A DNA stretch of 64,000 nt from Terriglobales bacterium (GCA_035624455.1 DASPRM010000156.1:1-64000); one strand, 5' to 3'. Counted from the first letter of the stretch, positions 1-7,839 are shown. Notes: generated by a model not told the origin, from the sequence alone. A program made the numbers and translations.

Positions 1-108
1 TCTCTGTTGTTGTTCCCACTCCAAAAACGGCCTGACGTATTCCCATTGCGCATCCGTGAGATCAGCCATGCCTTTCATTTGCTTCAACTTCACTCGCGAA
101 GCAAGCAT
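1..108 (-). CDS. IS5-like transposase, N-terminal fragment (runs off left edge)
   Basis: Only the first codons are inside the window. The reverse strand reads MADLTDAQWEYVRPFLE, which matches the start of IS5-family (DUF4096-type) transposases, the enzymes that move these insertion sequences. Three in-frame ATGs are available, at 108, 78 and 69; a TAA codon lies directly upstream of the ATG at 108, so the frame cannot extend further. Family members usually begin at the MADL methionine, so 69 is a good alternative. The rest of the gene, its catalytic DDE residues and the other IS end lie outside the window, so intactness cannot be judged. Confidence 0.7.
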   Translation of the reverse strand, partial: MLASRVKLKQMKGMADLTDAQWEYVRPFLEWEQQQR

Positions 109-160
109 TTATTCAGGAGCCACATTAGTGAGATAGGTTCTAACTGCTGTTAAGGTAGGG

Positions 161-194
161 GCTCTGCACGGATGCACGGTGGTCCGTGCAGAGC
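161..194. repeat. Strong 12-bp hairpin near the IS-like edge
   Basis: The 12 bases 161-172 (GCTCTGCACGGA) are repeated as a perfect reverse complement at 183-194, with a 10-base loop. No T-run follows, so it is not a typical Rho-independent terminator. It lies about 50-85 bp outside the transposase start and could be part of the insertion-sequence end or its regulatory leader; that is inference. Confidence 0.6.
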
Positions 195-383
195 TCTTGG
201 GCTTTAGGAGGTAACCACGTTAGCAGGGTGGTTGGGGGAGGGTTGAGTAGCAGAGTTAAGAGGGCGACTTAGTACAGTGGCTTGCATTTTCTTACCGTGC
301 AGAACTTGTAAAACTCTAACCATTGCCCAAATTTGGCTGGCCGTATTGGTCAAGAACTTTGTTCAATCCGCTCGCGATCACTC

Positions 384-629
384 TTATCCGGCCTTGCGGA
401 GTGGCTGCGGGCAGGTGCTGAGCAAGACGCCGAGAAACCCGAGCGCATTATGAATGGCGCGCATCTCCGGTTCGTTTTCCTGGCGTGCTCCAAAGGAAAG
501 CTCTCGCATCCGATCGTGAATTGCCTTTTTGGCAGTCGTAATGCGTGCCAAGACCTGATCGCGATCGGCTTCCATCAGGGCGGCGCGATAGTAGCTTACC
601 CATGAACTGCTCTGCCATGGCTGGTTCAT
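384..629 (-). CDS. Small hypothetical protein (81 aa)
   Basis: Function unknown. The predicted product is a soluble, helix-rich protein with regularly spaced charged residues (for example SYYRAALMEADRDQVLARI), no membrane segment and no Cys pairs. The start at 629 is chosen because a near-perfect Shine-Dalgarno (GAGGGAGAAG) sits just upstream of the ATG of MNQPWQ. The reading frame stays open upstream to an ATG at 884, which would give 166 aa with a very basic N-terminal half (IRRKQRRRLQ); that longer form lacks a comparable ribosome site but cannot be excluded. Small proteins of this look are common in acidobacterial genomes, but I cannot name a family. Confidence 0.55.
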   Translation of the reverse strand: MNQPWQSSSWVSYYRAALMEADRDQVLARITTAKKAIHDRMRELSFGARQENEPEMRAIHNALGFLGVLLSTCPQPLRKAG

Positions 630-1257
630 AACTTCTCCCTCGGCCGCATTGCCTTGCGAGGCGACCTTCTCATCATCCGGCGCTACTAGCCCACCGCGAT
701 CCAGCCGATTCCGTTGCTGTTTGGCCAACTCAAGCATCTGTTGCAAGCGACGTCGTTGCTTTCGGCGGATGCCACGAAACGAAAGCACCCGACCGAGATA
801 GCGTTCCAGGCTCCGCAGTTCCAACCACCTTCTATTGGGTTGCTCGGGATGACCAGCGTTCATGAGCTTCCCTATAAACACCAATCATTGCCAGGACCTG
901 AGAATGCCAACGGCAAACTCGGCAGTCCCGTCGCCACAGAACCCCATCCGAATGTCGCAGGTACTTGCGGACTGAGCCGGAGCCGCTAGTTCAACTCTGA
1001 GTTGTGTCCGCAAGCGCGATTAAAGACATCTTTTTTACCCAGAGCAATACGGTGAATCATGCATGACTAGGTGGTCACAACCGTGTGGTTACTAGTTACA
1101 AACTGCACTGAGCGTGTACCTGCGAAGGGGCGAAGCGGAATTGGAGATCTCACGCAGGGTTGGGAAAGCTTGGAACATTCAGAAAAACAAGGAGTTGTGT
1201 AGGAACGGATTGCCCCGAGTGCAGAACGAGGTGGGATGGTTTTGTAGCAGAAGCCGT
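630..1257. other. No convincing gene
   Basis: Apart from the optional N-terminal extension of the gene at 384-629 (up to 884), I see no convincing coding frame, RNA gene or terminator here. Short frames on the plus strand around 1114-1570 lack ribosome sites and domain-like sequence. Confidence 0.4.
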
Positions 1258-1440
1258 TTACAGGGCTCCAGCTTCGCGCAGATATGGCAAAGGATTCGAG
1301 TTGCGTCGATGGCGGCGAACAAAAAACAAGGCCAATACCGAACTGAGCAGAACAGCAAGACTTCCGCCCACGGTAACTCCCGCCACTACTTCAGAGCGCT
1401 TCACGGTGATCTCCCGACGCAACCTTTTGACAACTCTCAT
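1258..1440 (-). CDS. Possible small single-pass membrane protein (60 aa)
   Basis: The frame encodes a basic N-terminus (MRVVKRLRREITVKR), one hydrophobic segment of about 22 residues (AGVTVGGSLAVLLSSVLALFF) written here only in part: GVTVGGSLAVLLSSVLALF, and a basic cytoplasm-type tail (VRRHRRN). This is the layout of a small one-span inner-membrane protein. There is no clear Shine-Dalgarno before the ATG at 1440, and an upstream in-frame GTG is an alternative start, so the gene is tentative. No function can be given. Confidence 0.3.
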   Translation of the reverse strand: MRVVKRLRREITVKRSEVVAGVTVGGSLAVLLSSVLALFFVRRHRRNSNPLPYLREAGAL

Positions 1441-1566
1441 AGAACTTAGCACGGCTACCTATTCGATGTTAGGAGAATTTGAAAGGTTACAAGAGAAAAT
1501 TCTCCCCTTCTTGATCCGGACAGTGACAGTACGTTGGAGGATTGACCAGGGCAGATTCGACGCTGG

Positions 1567-3156
1567 CTAAGACTTAGCTGGCATGACCTCCTCTGTTGCG
1601 GAGGCAGCGCAGGGTGCAGAAAACTGGACGGTATCTCGTCCGATCTCCTTGCCGCGATAAAGGGCGAGGTCGGCCCGGCGCAAAACGGATTCGGGAGTGT
1701 CCCCGGCTTCCGACAGAGCTACACCGATAGTGGCGGTGATTTCGATCGCCCGGCCGTTATAGACGACGGGGGCGCCGGAAATACGGCAGCGCATGCGATC
1801 GGCGATGTGCTTTGCCGAGGCCTCATCACAGTCGGGAATGATGACCAGGAATTCCTCCCCGCCATAGCGCCCGACGTAGTCGTGAGAGCGAACGCAGTCC
1901 TGCATGCGGGTGCTGGAGGCAACGATGGCAATGTCCCCGGCGTGGTGGCCAAACTGATCGTTAATCTGCTTGAAATGGTCGAGGTCAATCAGCATGGCAG
2001 CCAGTTGTTTGCCGGAGCGGGAGGCGCGAGCAAGTTCTCGTTCGAGTGCAGCGACGACGGTGACGCGGTTCATCACTCCAGTCATGGCGTCGTGAGTTGC
2101 CTGGTATTCCAGGGCCTCACGCGCGCGCGCCAACTCCAGGAAGGATTGCCGGGAACTGTCCAGGGATTGTCGCAGGCGGCTGCTGAGGACGTGCTGCTTG
2201 GCGAACAGCATGGCTGCTAACGCCAGAATGGTCGCTAAAGACACCAGAATTCGAAAACGGCGTGCCGGCTCGGAAGATTGGCTGAATTCCAACGCCCAAC
2301 CGGCGAGCAGGGGAACCGAGAGGAGGGCCACAATGGCCATCTTGGTAATCCAGCCGGCGCTTGGAGCCTCATGTCCCTCTTCTTGGACTTCGGGAGAGCC
2401 GAAGTCGGTTGTGGAGCTGGCCGCGGCCCAGCACATAGCGGCAAGACTCAACACAAATGGGATGTCATATGTGCAGCCGGTATAGTAAAGCTGCTTGTCC
2501 AGGGCGACATTGATGATGTGCGAACTGAGGGTGTAGACCAGCGAACCAATCAGCAGGCGACGGTAGAAAACCCTCCAGGCACCGCGCGACCCCAAAGCCA
2601 GTACCCCCAGGGCGAGGATGAAAGCGACGTCTTCCGTCGAATAAAGAACGTTGAAGGTGGGTCCATACAGTTGGACGCTTGGAGTGACGTATTGCCAGGG
2701 AAGGACGACGAACGAGTACAGATACATCCACCACACAGCCACCATGGCAAGCGAGAAAACCACCATGGGAGGCATCTTCCTGGGTTCGTGGGGTAGCGTG
2801 GCCAGAGCCGACATCATAGGGACAAGATGGAGAAACAGAATGATGTCCAATACCGAGGGGCCGCTAAGATCGACCTGTCGGATCGTCTCCAGATAAGCCC
2901 AACCCGCCCGGGAAATGAACCAAAGAACCGTGCCCGAAGCCATCAGTCCCCAGAACGAACGGACTCTTCCTTTCGTCGTGGCCAGATGAGAAGCAAAGGC
3001 AGCGGCGATCAGGCCGTAGGCGATCAGTTGGGCAAAGTTTCCGAACAGCGTCAGTTCGAAGGACGGCTTGGCCAAGAGCGCAACCAGCGCATACACGGCC
3101 GCCAGTGTCCAGGCGCTGGCCGAGAGACATCTCCGGTACTTGGAAATGTTGTGCAT
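1567..3156 (-). CDS. Membrane-bound diguanylate cyclase (GGDEF)
   Basis: The product is expected to make the second messenger cyclic di-GMP from two GTP at the inner membrane. The first about 320 of 529 residues are a string of roughly nine to ten hydrophobic segments forming an uncharacterised membrane sensor, with a short linker of charged helix (SFLELARAREALEYQ) leading to the GGDEF domain. The domain begins at HDAMTGVMNR and keeps LAAMLIDLDHFKQIND and the active-site loop YGGEEF, a catalytically competent GGEEF variant. I see no RxxD inhibitory site immediately upstream of it and no EAL domain. It is transcribed alone, away from the RidA gene, with a 450-bp upstream region that carries two TGACC palindromes. 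The sensed signal is unknown. Confidence 0.9.
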   Translation of the reverse strand: MHNISKYRRCLSASAWTLAAVYALVALLAKPSFELTLFGNFAQLIAYGLIAAAFASHLATTKGRVRSFWGLMASGTVLWFISRAGWAYLETIRQVDLSGPSVLDIILFLHLVPMMSALATLPHEPRKMPPMVVFSLAMVAVWWMYLYSFVVLPWQYVTPSVQLYGPTFNVLYSTEDVAFILALGVLALGSRGAWRVFYRRLLIGSLVYTLSSHIINVALDKQLYYTGCTYDIPFVLSLAAMCWAAASSTTDFGSPEVQEEGHEAPSAGWITKMAIVALLSVPLLAGWALEFSQSSEPARRFRILVSLATILALAAMLFAKQHVLSSRLRQSLDSSRQSFLELARAREALEYQATHDAMTGVMNRVTVVAALERELARASRSGKQLAAMLIDLDHFKQINDQFGHHAGDIAIVASSTRMQDCVRSHDYVGRYGGEEFLVIIPDCDEASAKHIADRMRCRISGAPVVYNGRAIEITATIGVALSEAGDTPESVLRRADLALYRGKEIGRDTVQFSAPCAASATEEVMPAKS

Positions 3157-3277
3157 GCTTTTGCTTTGCGACCAAGGTCTTAGGGACGGAATCCCACCCT
3201 TGCACAGACCGTCACCCCAGACGTTCTTTGGCCTCCGGTACAGCTAATGGTAGGGGACGTCGGCGAAAACCATTAGA

Positions 3278-3289
3278 TGACCTTGGTCA
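3278..3289. promoter_or_regulatory. TGACCTTGGTCA palindrome, Crp/Fnr-like half-sites
   Basis: A near-palindrome TGACCTTGGTCA (followed by CTT) in the space between the diguanylate cyclase and ridA. A closely similar site occurs 129 bp away at 3408-3419. The 5-base arms around a short core resemble Crp/Fnr-superfamily operators; which regulator would use it is not known. Confidence 0.35.
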
Positions 3290-3406
3290 CTTCGCTACCG
3301 GCAAAGTATTGGACAGACAGCGGAATGCCCCAATCAGAGGACACAACACCTGGCAAACGCCTGCTCTTCCGCAGCCTGCGGAGAGGCAGTTTTGGGGCTG
3401 TGGTCA

Positions 3407-3420
3407 GTGACCTAAGTCAC
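3407..3420. promoter_or_regulatory. GTGACCTAAGTCAC palindrome, Crp/Fnr-like
   Basis: Inverted repeat GTGAC-CTAA-GTCAC. With the site at 3278 it shares TGACCT-N2-GTCAC. Between the divergent genes it could control either one. Its arms differ from the TGTGA arms near the Crp gene at 13.4-14.1 kb, so a different Crp/Fnr paralogue may be involved. Confidence 0.4.
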
Positions 3421-3608
3421 ATAGGGCGATGAGGAATCCGTCCCACCGAGTGACATTGAATATTGGCCAGAACGTTGCGCCTTGCCTTGAAGATGCACGC
3501 TCTGAAACCGGGCGCTTTTTGCTCGCCCGTGCAGTGGCTGAGTACAATCCGTGCCTTGAAAAAGGTGCTTCGGGAGATGTTTGGAATCTGCTCGTTACAG
3601 GAGCGTAC

Positions 3609-4073
3609 GTGAAAAACCTTTGCGTGTTGCTTGTCATGATTGTTGTGGCTAGCGTTTCCCTGTCGGCGCAGGCTGGTTCGAAAAATGAAGCCCCACAAAT
3701 CCCCCGGCGCCACATCAACTTGCCCAAGCTAGTGCAGGCGCCGTTCAGCGATGGCGTGCTGGTGGGGAACACGCTTTACGTCGCGGGCCGCATCGGTCTT
3801 GATCCCAAGACTGGCAAGCCGCCGGAAGATGTGGAACAGGAAGCGCGCAACGTTCTCGATGGCATCAAGTCCGTGCTCGGTGAAGCTGGCATGACTATGG
3901 ACGACCTGGTTTGGGTCCAGGTGTTCTGTCCGGATCTCTCGCTGTATGGCAAATTCAATGACGTGTACAAAACCTATTTCAGCAATGACTATCCGGCACG
4001 CGCCTTTGTCGGTTCCGGTCCGCTGCTGCGCGGCGGACATTTCGAAGTCAACGGCATTGCCGTGAAGCGGTGA
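3609..4073 (+). CDS. Secreted RidA/YjgF-family protein
   Basis: The product has the RidA (YjgF/YER057c) fold, a family whose founding members hydrolyse reactive enamine/imine intermediates from PLP enzymes. Recognisable stretches are VGNTLYVAGRIGLDP, EQEARNVLDGIKSVL, FNDVYKTYFSNDYPAR (the Arg matches the conserved substrate-binding Arg) and FEVNGIAV at the end. Unlike cytosolic RidA it carries an N-terminal signal peptide (VKNLCVLLVMIVVASVSLS). I place the start at the GTG at 3609 because AGGAG lies 5 bases upstream and the signal peptide begins there; the frame itself stays open further upstream. Export suggests a periplasmic role and substrate that cannot be read from sequence. Confidence 0.85.
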   Translation: MKNLCVLLVMIVVASVSLSAQAGSKNEAPQIPRRHINLPKLVQAPFSDGVLVGNTLYVAGRIGLDPKTGKPPEDVEQEARNVLDGIKSVLGEAGMTMDDLVWVQVFCPDLSLYGKFNDVYKTYFSNDYPARAFVGSGPLLRGGHFEVNGIAVKR

Positions 4074-4147
4074 GCAGCAGCAGTTCCGGCCAGTCAGAAA
4101 CCCTGCTGCTGCTCAGAGAAATGAGGCTTGTGATTTCATGAATTCCT

Positions 4148-4594
4148 CTAGCGCCGGCAAGCGGAGCAGTAACCTCCCACTTCCAGGCGCGCAACCACGA
4201 TACGGAAGGCGCAATCGCGTTCCAGTTGTTGCTTCAGAGAATCGAAGGTTTCGCTGACAAACTCGGTGATCTTGCCGCAGCGCAGGCAGGTCATATGAAT
4301 GTGGTCGCGCCCAAGCTTGCGCTCGTAATAGTGCTTTTCGCCATTCATGTGCATGAGATCGAGCTCGTCGATCATTCCCTGGCGTTTCAGAAGATGCAGC
4401 GTACGGTAGACGGTGCTGCGGTCCACCGAGGCGTCGAGTCTCTGCGCTTTGCGCAGGATCTGGCTGGCGTCGAGATGGCGGTTGGCAGTTTCGATGACGC
4501 TGAGAATGGCGCGCCGCTGCTGGGTCATGCGAATGCCGCGCTCGGCGAGCAGGGCCTGCAGGCGGCCGGGGATCTCAGTTTGAGGGAGGGGCAT
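4148..4594 (-). CDS. Fur-family metal/peroxide-responsive repressor
   Basis: A 148-aa winged-helix regulator of the Fur/Zur/PerR family. The DNA-binding part includes RMTQQRRAILSVIE and the recognition helix DRSTVYRTLHLLKRQG; the dimerisation part has the metal-site stretch YYERKLGRDHIHMTC. Two Cys pairs, CLRC and the terminal CSAC, are expected to hold a structural zinc. The start at 4594 (MPLPQTE) is chosen for the AAGGA eight bases upstream; a TTG start 11 codons earlier is less likely. One Fur-like palindrome lies just in front of the start (4612-4627), which suggests autoregulation, and three more lie ahead of the divergent outer-membrane gene. Sequence alone does not tell iron (Fur), zinc (Zur) or peroxide (PerR) sensing apart. 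Confidence 0.9.
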   Translation of the reverse strand: MPLPQTEIPGRLQALLAERGIRMTQQRRAILSVIETANRHLDASQILRKAQRLDASVDRSTVYRTLHLLKRQGMIDELDLMHMNGEKHYYERKLGRDHIHMTCLRCGKITEFVSETFDSLKQQLERDCAFRIVVARLEVGGYCSACRR

Positions 4595-4611
4595 AGGCGA
4601 TCCTTCCGGTT

Positions 4612-4627
4612 TTGCAACTGATCGCAA
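4612..4627. promoter_or_regulatory. Fur-like box 1
   Basis: TTGCAACTGATCGCAA, an imperfect inverted repeat with TTGC and GCAA ends, 18 bases upstream of the Fur-family start codon. It fits an autoregulatory operator. Confidence 0.6.
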
Positions 4628-4658
4628 TCAAAACGCGACAGAATCTCGGGTCCGCGTA

Positions 4659-4688
4659 TTGACAGGCGAAGAGCGGCGAAAGTATTCT
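4659..4688 (+). promoter_or_regulatory. Sigma-70-type promoter ahead of Fur boxes
   Basis: TTGACA at 4659-4664 and TATTCT at 4683-4688 with an 18-base spacer, pointing towards the outer-membrane gene at 4865. The next palindrome (4701-4721) would lie across the predicted transcription start, the normal geometry for repression. Confidence 0.5.
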
Positions 4689-4700
4689 GAGTTTGTCCCT

Positions 4701-4721
4701 AATTGCGACTCAGTCGCAATT
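4701..4721. promoter_or_regulatory. Fur-like box 2 (perfect 21-bp palindrome)
   Basis: AATTGCGACT, a central C, then AGTCGCAATT: a perfect inverted repeat with 10-bp arms. It is the best of the four boxes and lies about 13 bases downstream of the predicted -10 element. Confidence 0.75.
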
Positions 4722-4777
4722 AACTCCCGCCCCATCCGAGGAAGACATCCACAGGCGGAAGCTGGAGTTTAGATCAG

Positions 4778-4794
4778 TTGCGACTGATTCGCAA
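4778..4794. promoter_or_regulatory. Fur-like box 3
   Basis: TTGCGA-CTGAT-TCGCAA, a 17-bp inverted repeat with perfect 6-bp arms, the same motif as the box at 4701-4721. Confidence 0.7.
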
Positions 4795-4816
4795 GTAGTT
4801 TTTGGGCGCAAGTTAC

Positions 4817-4833
4817 TTGCGACTCGTTCGCAA
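4817..4833. promoter_or_regulatory. Fur-like box 4
   Basis: TTGCGA-CTCGT-TCGCAA, a 17-bp inverted repeat 31 bases upstream of the chosen start codon at 4865. If translation began at the upstream TTG at 4802 this box would lie inside the gene, an argument for the later start. Confidence 0.7.
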
Positions 4834-4864
4834 CGAATTTCTGGCGCATCAAGAAAAGGATATC

Positions 4865-5725
4865 TTGTTCATTCGCTCTAATCGCAGGTCAGTTTGCTTA
4901 GGGGCGGCGATTTGTCTGCTGGTATTGGCTGCGCCGGCACAGGAAGCCTACTTCATCACTTACACCCACCAGATGGAAGAGCCCGGCAACCTGGAAATCG
5001 CGGCCAAGAACGTGGCTGGATTCCCGCAGGGAGGCAACTCGTTTCTGGCTACCGCGCTGGAACTGGAATACGGCGTGAAGGCGTGGTGGACTTCGGAGCT
5101 TTACCTGGATGGTCAGACGACCAGTGGCGAGAGCACCCTGTTCACGGGTTTTCGCTGGGAAAACCGCTTCCGGCCGCTGCTGCGCGAGCACCGCGTAAAT
5201 CCTGTGCTGTACGCGGAATTTGAAAATATCAATTCCGCCGACAAAACGCTGCTGGAAGTGGTAGGGCATGATGGCCGCGAGGATTTTCTCGAACGCAACG
5301 ACCGCAGCGAGAAAGAACGCGAACTCGAGCTGAAGCTGATTCTCTCCAGTAACGTGCGCGGCTGGAATTTCGCGGAGAATTTCATTGCTGAGAAAAACCT
5401 CAGCAATTTCCCCTGGGAGTTCGGCTACGCGCTGGGCGTGAGCCGGCCGCTAGCACTTACGGCGAGCCCGAAGCGCTGCAGCCTGTGCCGGGAAAATTTC
5501 GATCTCGGGGCGGAGATGTATGGGGGTCTGGGGGACACGGCCAGCCTGGGCCTGCATGATACTTCGCATTACCTGGCGCCGATCGTGAACTGGCGACTTC
5601 CCACTGGTCCGAGCCTGAAGATCTCGCCGGGATTCGGCCTGAACGATTACAGCCATGGCTTTCTGTTGCGCTTTGCCGTCTCGTACGAGATCAACCAGGT
5701 GGGTTCCTGGCTGAGGGGGCGGTGA
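4865..5725 (+). CDS. Putative outer-membrane beta-barrel protein under Fur-box control
   Basis: No named family recognised. The 286-aa product has a signal peptide (SVCLGAAICLLVLAAPAQE) followed by alternating polar/hydrophobic strands typical of an outer-membrane barrel (ALELEYGVKAWWTSELYLDG, ALGVSRPLALTAS) and ends in a strand with aromatic residues (HGFLLRFAVSYEIN). A short CSLCRENFD segment gives a CxxC pair. The start is taken as TTG at 4865 with AAGGA four bases upstream; an in-frame TTG at 4802 would place a Fur box in the coding part. The stop overlaps the start of the cytochrome gene by one base (TGATG), so the two are one transcript. The boxes predict de-repression when the cognate metal is scarce, or on peroxide if the regulator is PerR-like. 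Confidence 0.7.
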   Translation: MFIRSNRRSVCLGAAICLLVLAAPAQEAYFITYTHQMEEPGNLEIAAKNVAGFPQGGNSFLATALELEYGVKAWWTSELYLDGQTTSGESTLFTGFRWENRFRPLLREHRVNPVLYAEFENINSADKTLLEVVGHDGREDFLERNDRSEKERELELKLILSSNVRGWNFAENFIAEKNLSNFPWEFGYALGVSRPLALTASPKRCSLCRENFDLGAEMYGGLGDTASLGLHDTSHYLAPIVNWRLPTGPSLKISPGFGLNDYSHGFLLRFAVSYEINQVGSWLRGR

Positions 5726-6126
5726 TGCGGAGATCGGTGAAATTCTGGGTGGTCTTGCCGCTCGTGCTCAGCTGTGTCGGCCTGCTTTTTGCGGGAGCCG
5801 GCGATGGGCTCTGGCGTGGAAAAGTGCCCGAAAGAGATAAGGGGCGAGCCAATCCCTTCGCCGAGAACACGGAAGCCGCAATGGCGGGCGGGAAACTCTT
5901 CGAGCAGAACTGCGCGAGCTGTCATGGCAAAGATGCCGAGGGCAAAGGGAAGAAGCCACCTCTGCGCTCTGAGCGAGTGCGCGAAGCGACTCCGGGTGAA
6001 CTGGAGTGGCTGCTGACGAACGGCAACATGAAAAACGGAATGCCATCGTGGGCGCGTTTACCGGAACCGCAGCGCTGGCAGATTGTGACGTATTTGAAAT
6101 CGCTACAGAGCCCGCCGGGGCAGTGA
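5725..6126 (+). CDS. Small exported cytochrome c
   Basis: A 133-aa monohaem class I-type cytochrome c for periplasmic electron transfer. The N-terminus is a hydrophobic signal/anchor (FWVVLPLVLSCVGLLFAGAG); the haem site is CASCHGKDAEGKG and a plausible axial methionine lies in NGMPSWARL, followed by the C-terminal helix RWQIVTYLKSLQ. The ATG at 5725 shares a base with the stop of the upstream barrel gene and is preceded by a G-rich ribosome site, indicating translational coupling. Being in a Fur-box operon suggests the haem protein serves metal or redox handling with the barrel protein; the partner is not known. Confidence 0.85.
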   Translation: MRRSVKFWVVLPLVLSCVGLLFAGAGDGLWRGKVPERDKGRANPFAENTEAAMAGGKLFEQNCASCHGKDAEGKGKKPPLRSERVREATPGELEWLLTNGNMKNGMPSWARLPEPQRWQIVTYLKSLQSPPGQ

Positions 6127-6210
6127 GGAGTCCATTGTTTGCAGAGCGCATCGAGTCCGCGCAACGGTCTTTACGACTCTGGAGTGCTGTGCGATCAAGA
6201 GGGCAGAAAA

Positions 6211-6292
6211 CGCAAGATCCTTCGACTCCGCGCCCGCGACCCGCGAAATGCGCGGGTCGGAAGCGCAAGACGGGCGCGTCGCTCAGGATGAC
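6211..6292. repeat. Dispersed repeat, GTCATCCTGAGCG type (copy 1)
   Basis: Read on the minus strand the segment begins TGTCATCCTGAGCGACG, contains a hairpin (CGACCCGCGCA and TGCGCGGGTCG arms) and ends GAGTCGAAGGATC. Related copies lie at 19301-19362 and 23344-23427 in this window. Such elements are frequent in acidobacterial intergenic DNA; no coding role is seen. Confidence 0.6.
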
Positions 6293-6312
6293 ATACCGGG
6301 ATTCTCTCACTT

Positions 6313-6346
6313 AAAAAAGAAGGCCGCCTCCTTGCAAGCGGCCTTC
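6313..6346 (-). terminator. Rho-independent terminator of the 6375-7568 gene
   Basis: Perfect 9-bp stem GAAGGCCGC (6319-6327) / GCGGCCTTC (6338-6346), flanked by six A on the plus strand, which read as a T-run after the stem on the minus strand. Confidence 0.8.
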
Positions 6347-6374
6347 GCTCACGCCCCGTCCATGGTTCAGCTTT

Positions 6375-7568
6375 TCATGGTTCGTCTGCTTCGGTCAGTT
6401 CCGGGCCGACGGCGGTCAGGGTTCCAAACAGGCCGTCGGTCTCACCGTTGATGCCCGCAGTAAAGAACAAAGTGTTGTACGGACCCGCGGCCGGCGGCGC
6501 CGGGGGATTGCCGACAAGAGTGCCATTATTGTTACCGAATCCGATCGCCCACAGTCCTGGGATGCTGAACGTGGAGCCGTCTTCGTTGAGGATGTTTCCG
6601 CGGAAATGACCGGTGAACGGGCTGAAGGCAGCGATATTGCCTCCGCCGAATTGGCCGATCAGCAGGCTGTGGCTGAATTCACCGAATTCGCCGGGAGCCA
6701 GGGCAATGCCCCAGGGCGCGTTCATCCAGAGACCGTGTTGGAGGCGCAGCAGTAATCTTCCAGTTGTGCTGAAGACATCGACGAAGCCTAGTCCTGCACC
6801 ATCCACCTCGTCATGTTTGTCGGGAAGCTGCTGCTTGGCAAATGAAACGATGATGTTCCTGCCGATAGCCTGCACGTTAAAGGGGGCATAACCCCCGGGC
6901 AGGCGTTCATCCTCAAAAGCATCTCCAAGAAATTTCACCGGCTTGAAGTTGGTGTCATACACCTCGACTCTGCCGGAGTGGAAATTCGCCGCATAGAGGT
7001 AGTGCTGACCGTTGGCCTCAGCAAGTGTCAGGCCCTTGTAGACTGCATTTTTCTTGGCCACCACCTGGATAGAGTTCAAAGGATCAACCGTGGGATTCCA
7101 ACCCGAAATGGTTCCGTCTTCAGTGGCAAAGAAGAAAACCCCGGGCGCGGGCTTGCCAGCATTAGGCCCGCTGACCGCAATGCCGACTGAAAAGTCCGAT
7201 GTTCCGTTGAACACCGTGCCGGTTGGAGTCGAGCTGCCCGTTGGCGGAATATTGACGACGAATTGCACCAGCTGCCCGTTGACCATTCTCTGGACGATCG
7301 AGCCATTGCCGTTTCCGTTATAGAGGGTTGAAGTGCCAGTGCCGTTGTTCGCCACCCACCAGGGACTGGTGGCGCTGCGGGTGAGTCCCCAGGGATTGAC
7401 CAGGTGGGAATCGAGAAGATTGGGAGCAGGCCCGGGCGGCGCTTTGCTGGGATTTGGATTTCCGACCAGATTCACCTGGTGATAGTGTTGAGCGGTAGCA
7501 AGAGTGGGGAGCAACAAAAGGCTGAGGCCCAGAAGCGACACAAATGCCAATCGAATGCCGAACTTCAT
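6375..7568 (-). CDS. Secreted TIGR03118-family protein (copy 1)
   Basis: A 397-aa exported protein of the TIGR03118 family, whose function is unknown. It has a signal peptide (FVSLLGLSLLLLPTLATAQ) followed by a likely beta-propeller: repeated short motifs NPWGLTR, NGTSDFSVGIAVSG, YKGLTLAEANGQHYLYAANF, VEVYDTNFKPVKF, NAPWGIALAPGEFGEFSHSL and FRGNILNEDG. The start at 7568 (MKFGIR) is supported by AAGGAGAAG upstream; earlier codons in the frame do not look like protein. It is a tandem paralogue of the next gene (7840-9000), same strand, each with its own terminator, so the pair arose by duplication. Context suggests an envelope or extracellular role only. Confidence 0.85.
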   Translation of the reverse strand: MKFGIRLAFVSLLGLSLLLLPTLATAQHYHQVNLVGNPNPSKAPPGPAPNLLDSHLVNPWGLTRSATSPWWVANNGTGTSTLYNGNGNGSIVQRMVNGQLVQFVVNIPPTGSSTPTGTVFNGTSDFSVGIAVSGPNAGKPAPGVFFFATEDGTISGWNPTVDPLNSIQVVAKKNAVYKGLTLAEANGQHYLYAANFHSGRVEVYDTNFKPVKFLGDAFEDERLPGGYAPFNVQAIGRNIIVSFAKQQLPDKHDEVDGAGLGFVDVFSTTGRLLLRLQHGLWMNAPWGIALAPGEFGEFSHSLLIGQFGGGNIAAFSPFTGHFRGNILNEDGSTFSIPGLWAIGFGNNNGTLVGNPPAPPAAGPYNTLFFTAGINGETDGLFGTLTAVGPELTEADEP

Positions 7569-7780
7569 ATGTCTTCTCCTTCGCTGCTTCTTCAGGACAC
7601 AGGACATCCTGACTATGGGTAGCTGGTTCTCCTTCCGCAAGAGGGGCATTGAGAGGGGACCGATTGGGACAAACGGTAGTCCATCCGTGGCGAGCGCTTG
7701 TCACATCTCTTTCTGGAATTTGTAAACACTTCGTCAACAACACGTGACATCAGGAGTGATTTGAAATCGACCTGGGACGA

Positions 7781-7812
7781 AAAGACGAAGGCCGCCCGAT
7801 TTCAGGCGGCCT
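7781..7812 (-). terminator. Probable terminator of the 7840-9000 gene
   Basis: 8-bp stem AGGCCGCC (7789-7796) / GGCGGCCT (7805-7812). On the minus strand it is followed by CTTCGTCTTTT, a weak T-rich tail. The stem sequence nearly matches that of the terminator at 6313-6346, consistent with tandem duplication of gene plus terminator. Confidence 0.6.
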
Positions 7813-7839
7813 GCGCTCCTGCCGTTTAATGCTCAGGGG

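Noticed and set aside
1114-1570. Two overlapping plus-strand open frames of 111 and 136 aa
   Set aside because: No ribosome site, no domain-like sequence, and composition like random codons; they lie opposite a possible small membrane protein.
3404-3772. Minus-strand frames opposite ridA
   Set aside because: They are shadows of the ridA gene and lack start signals.
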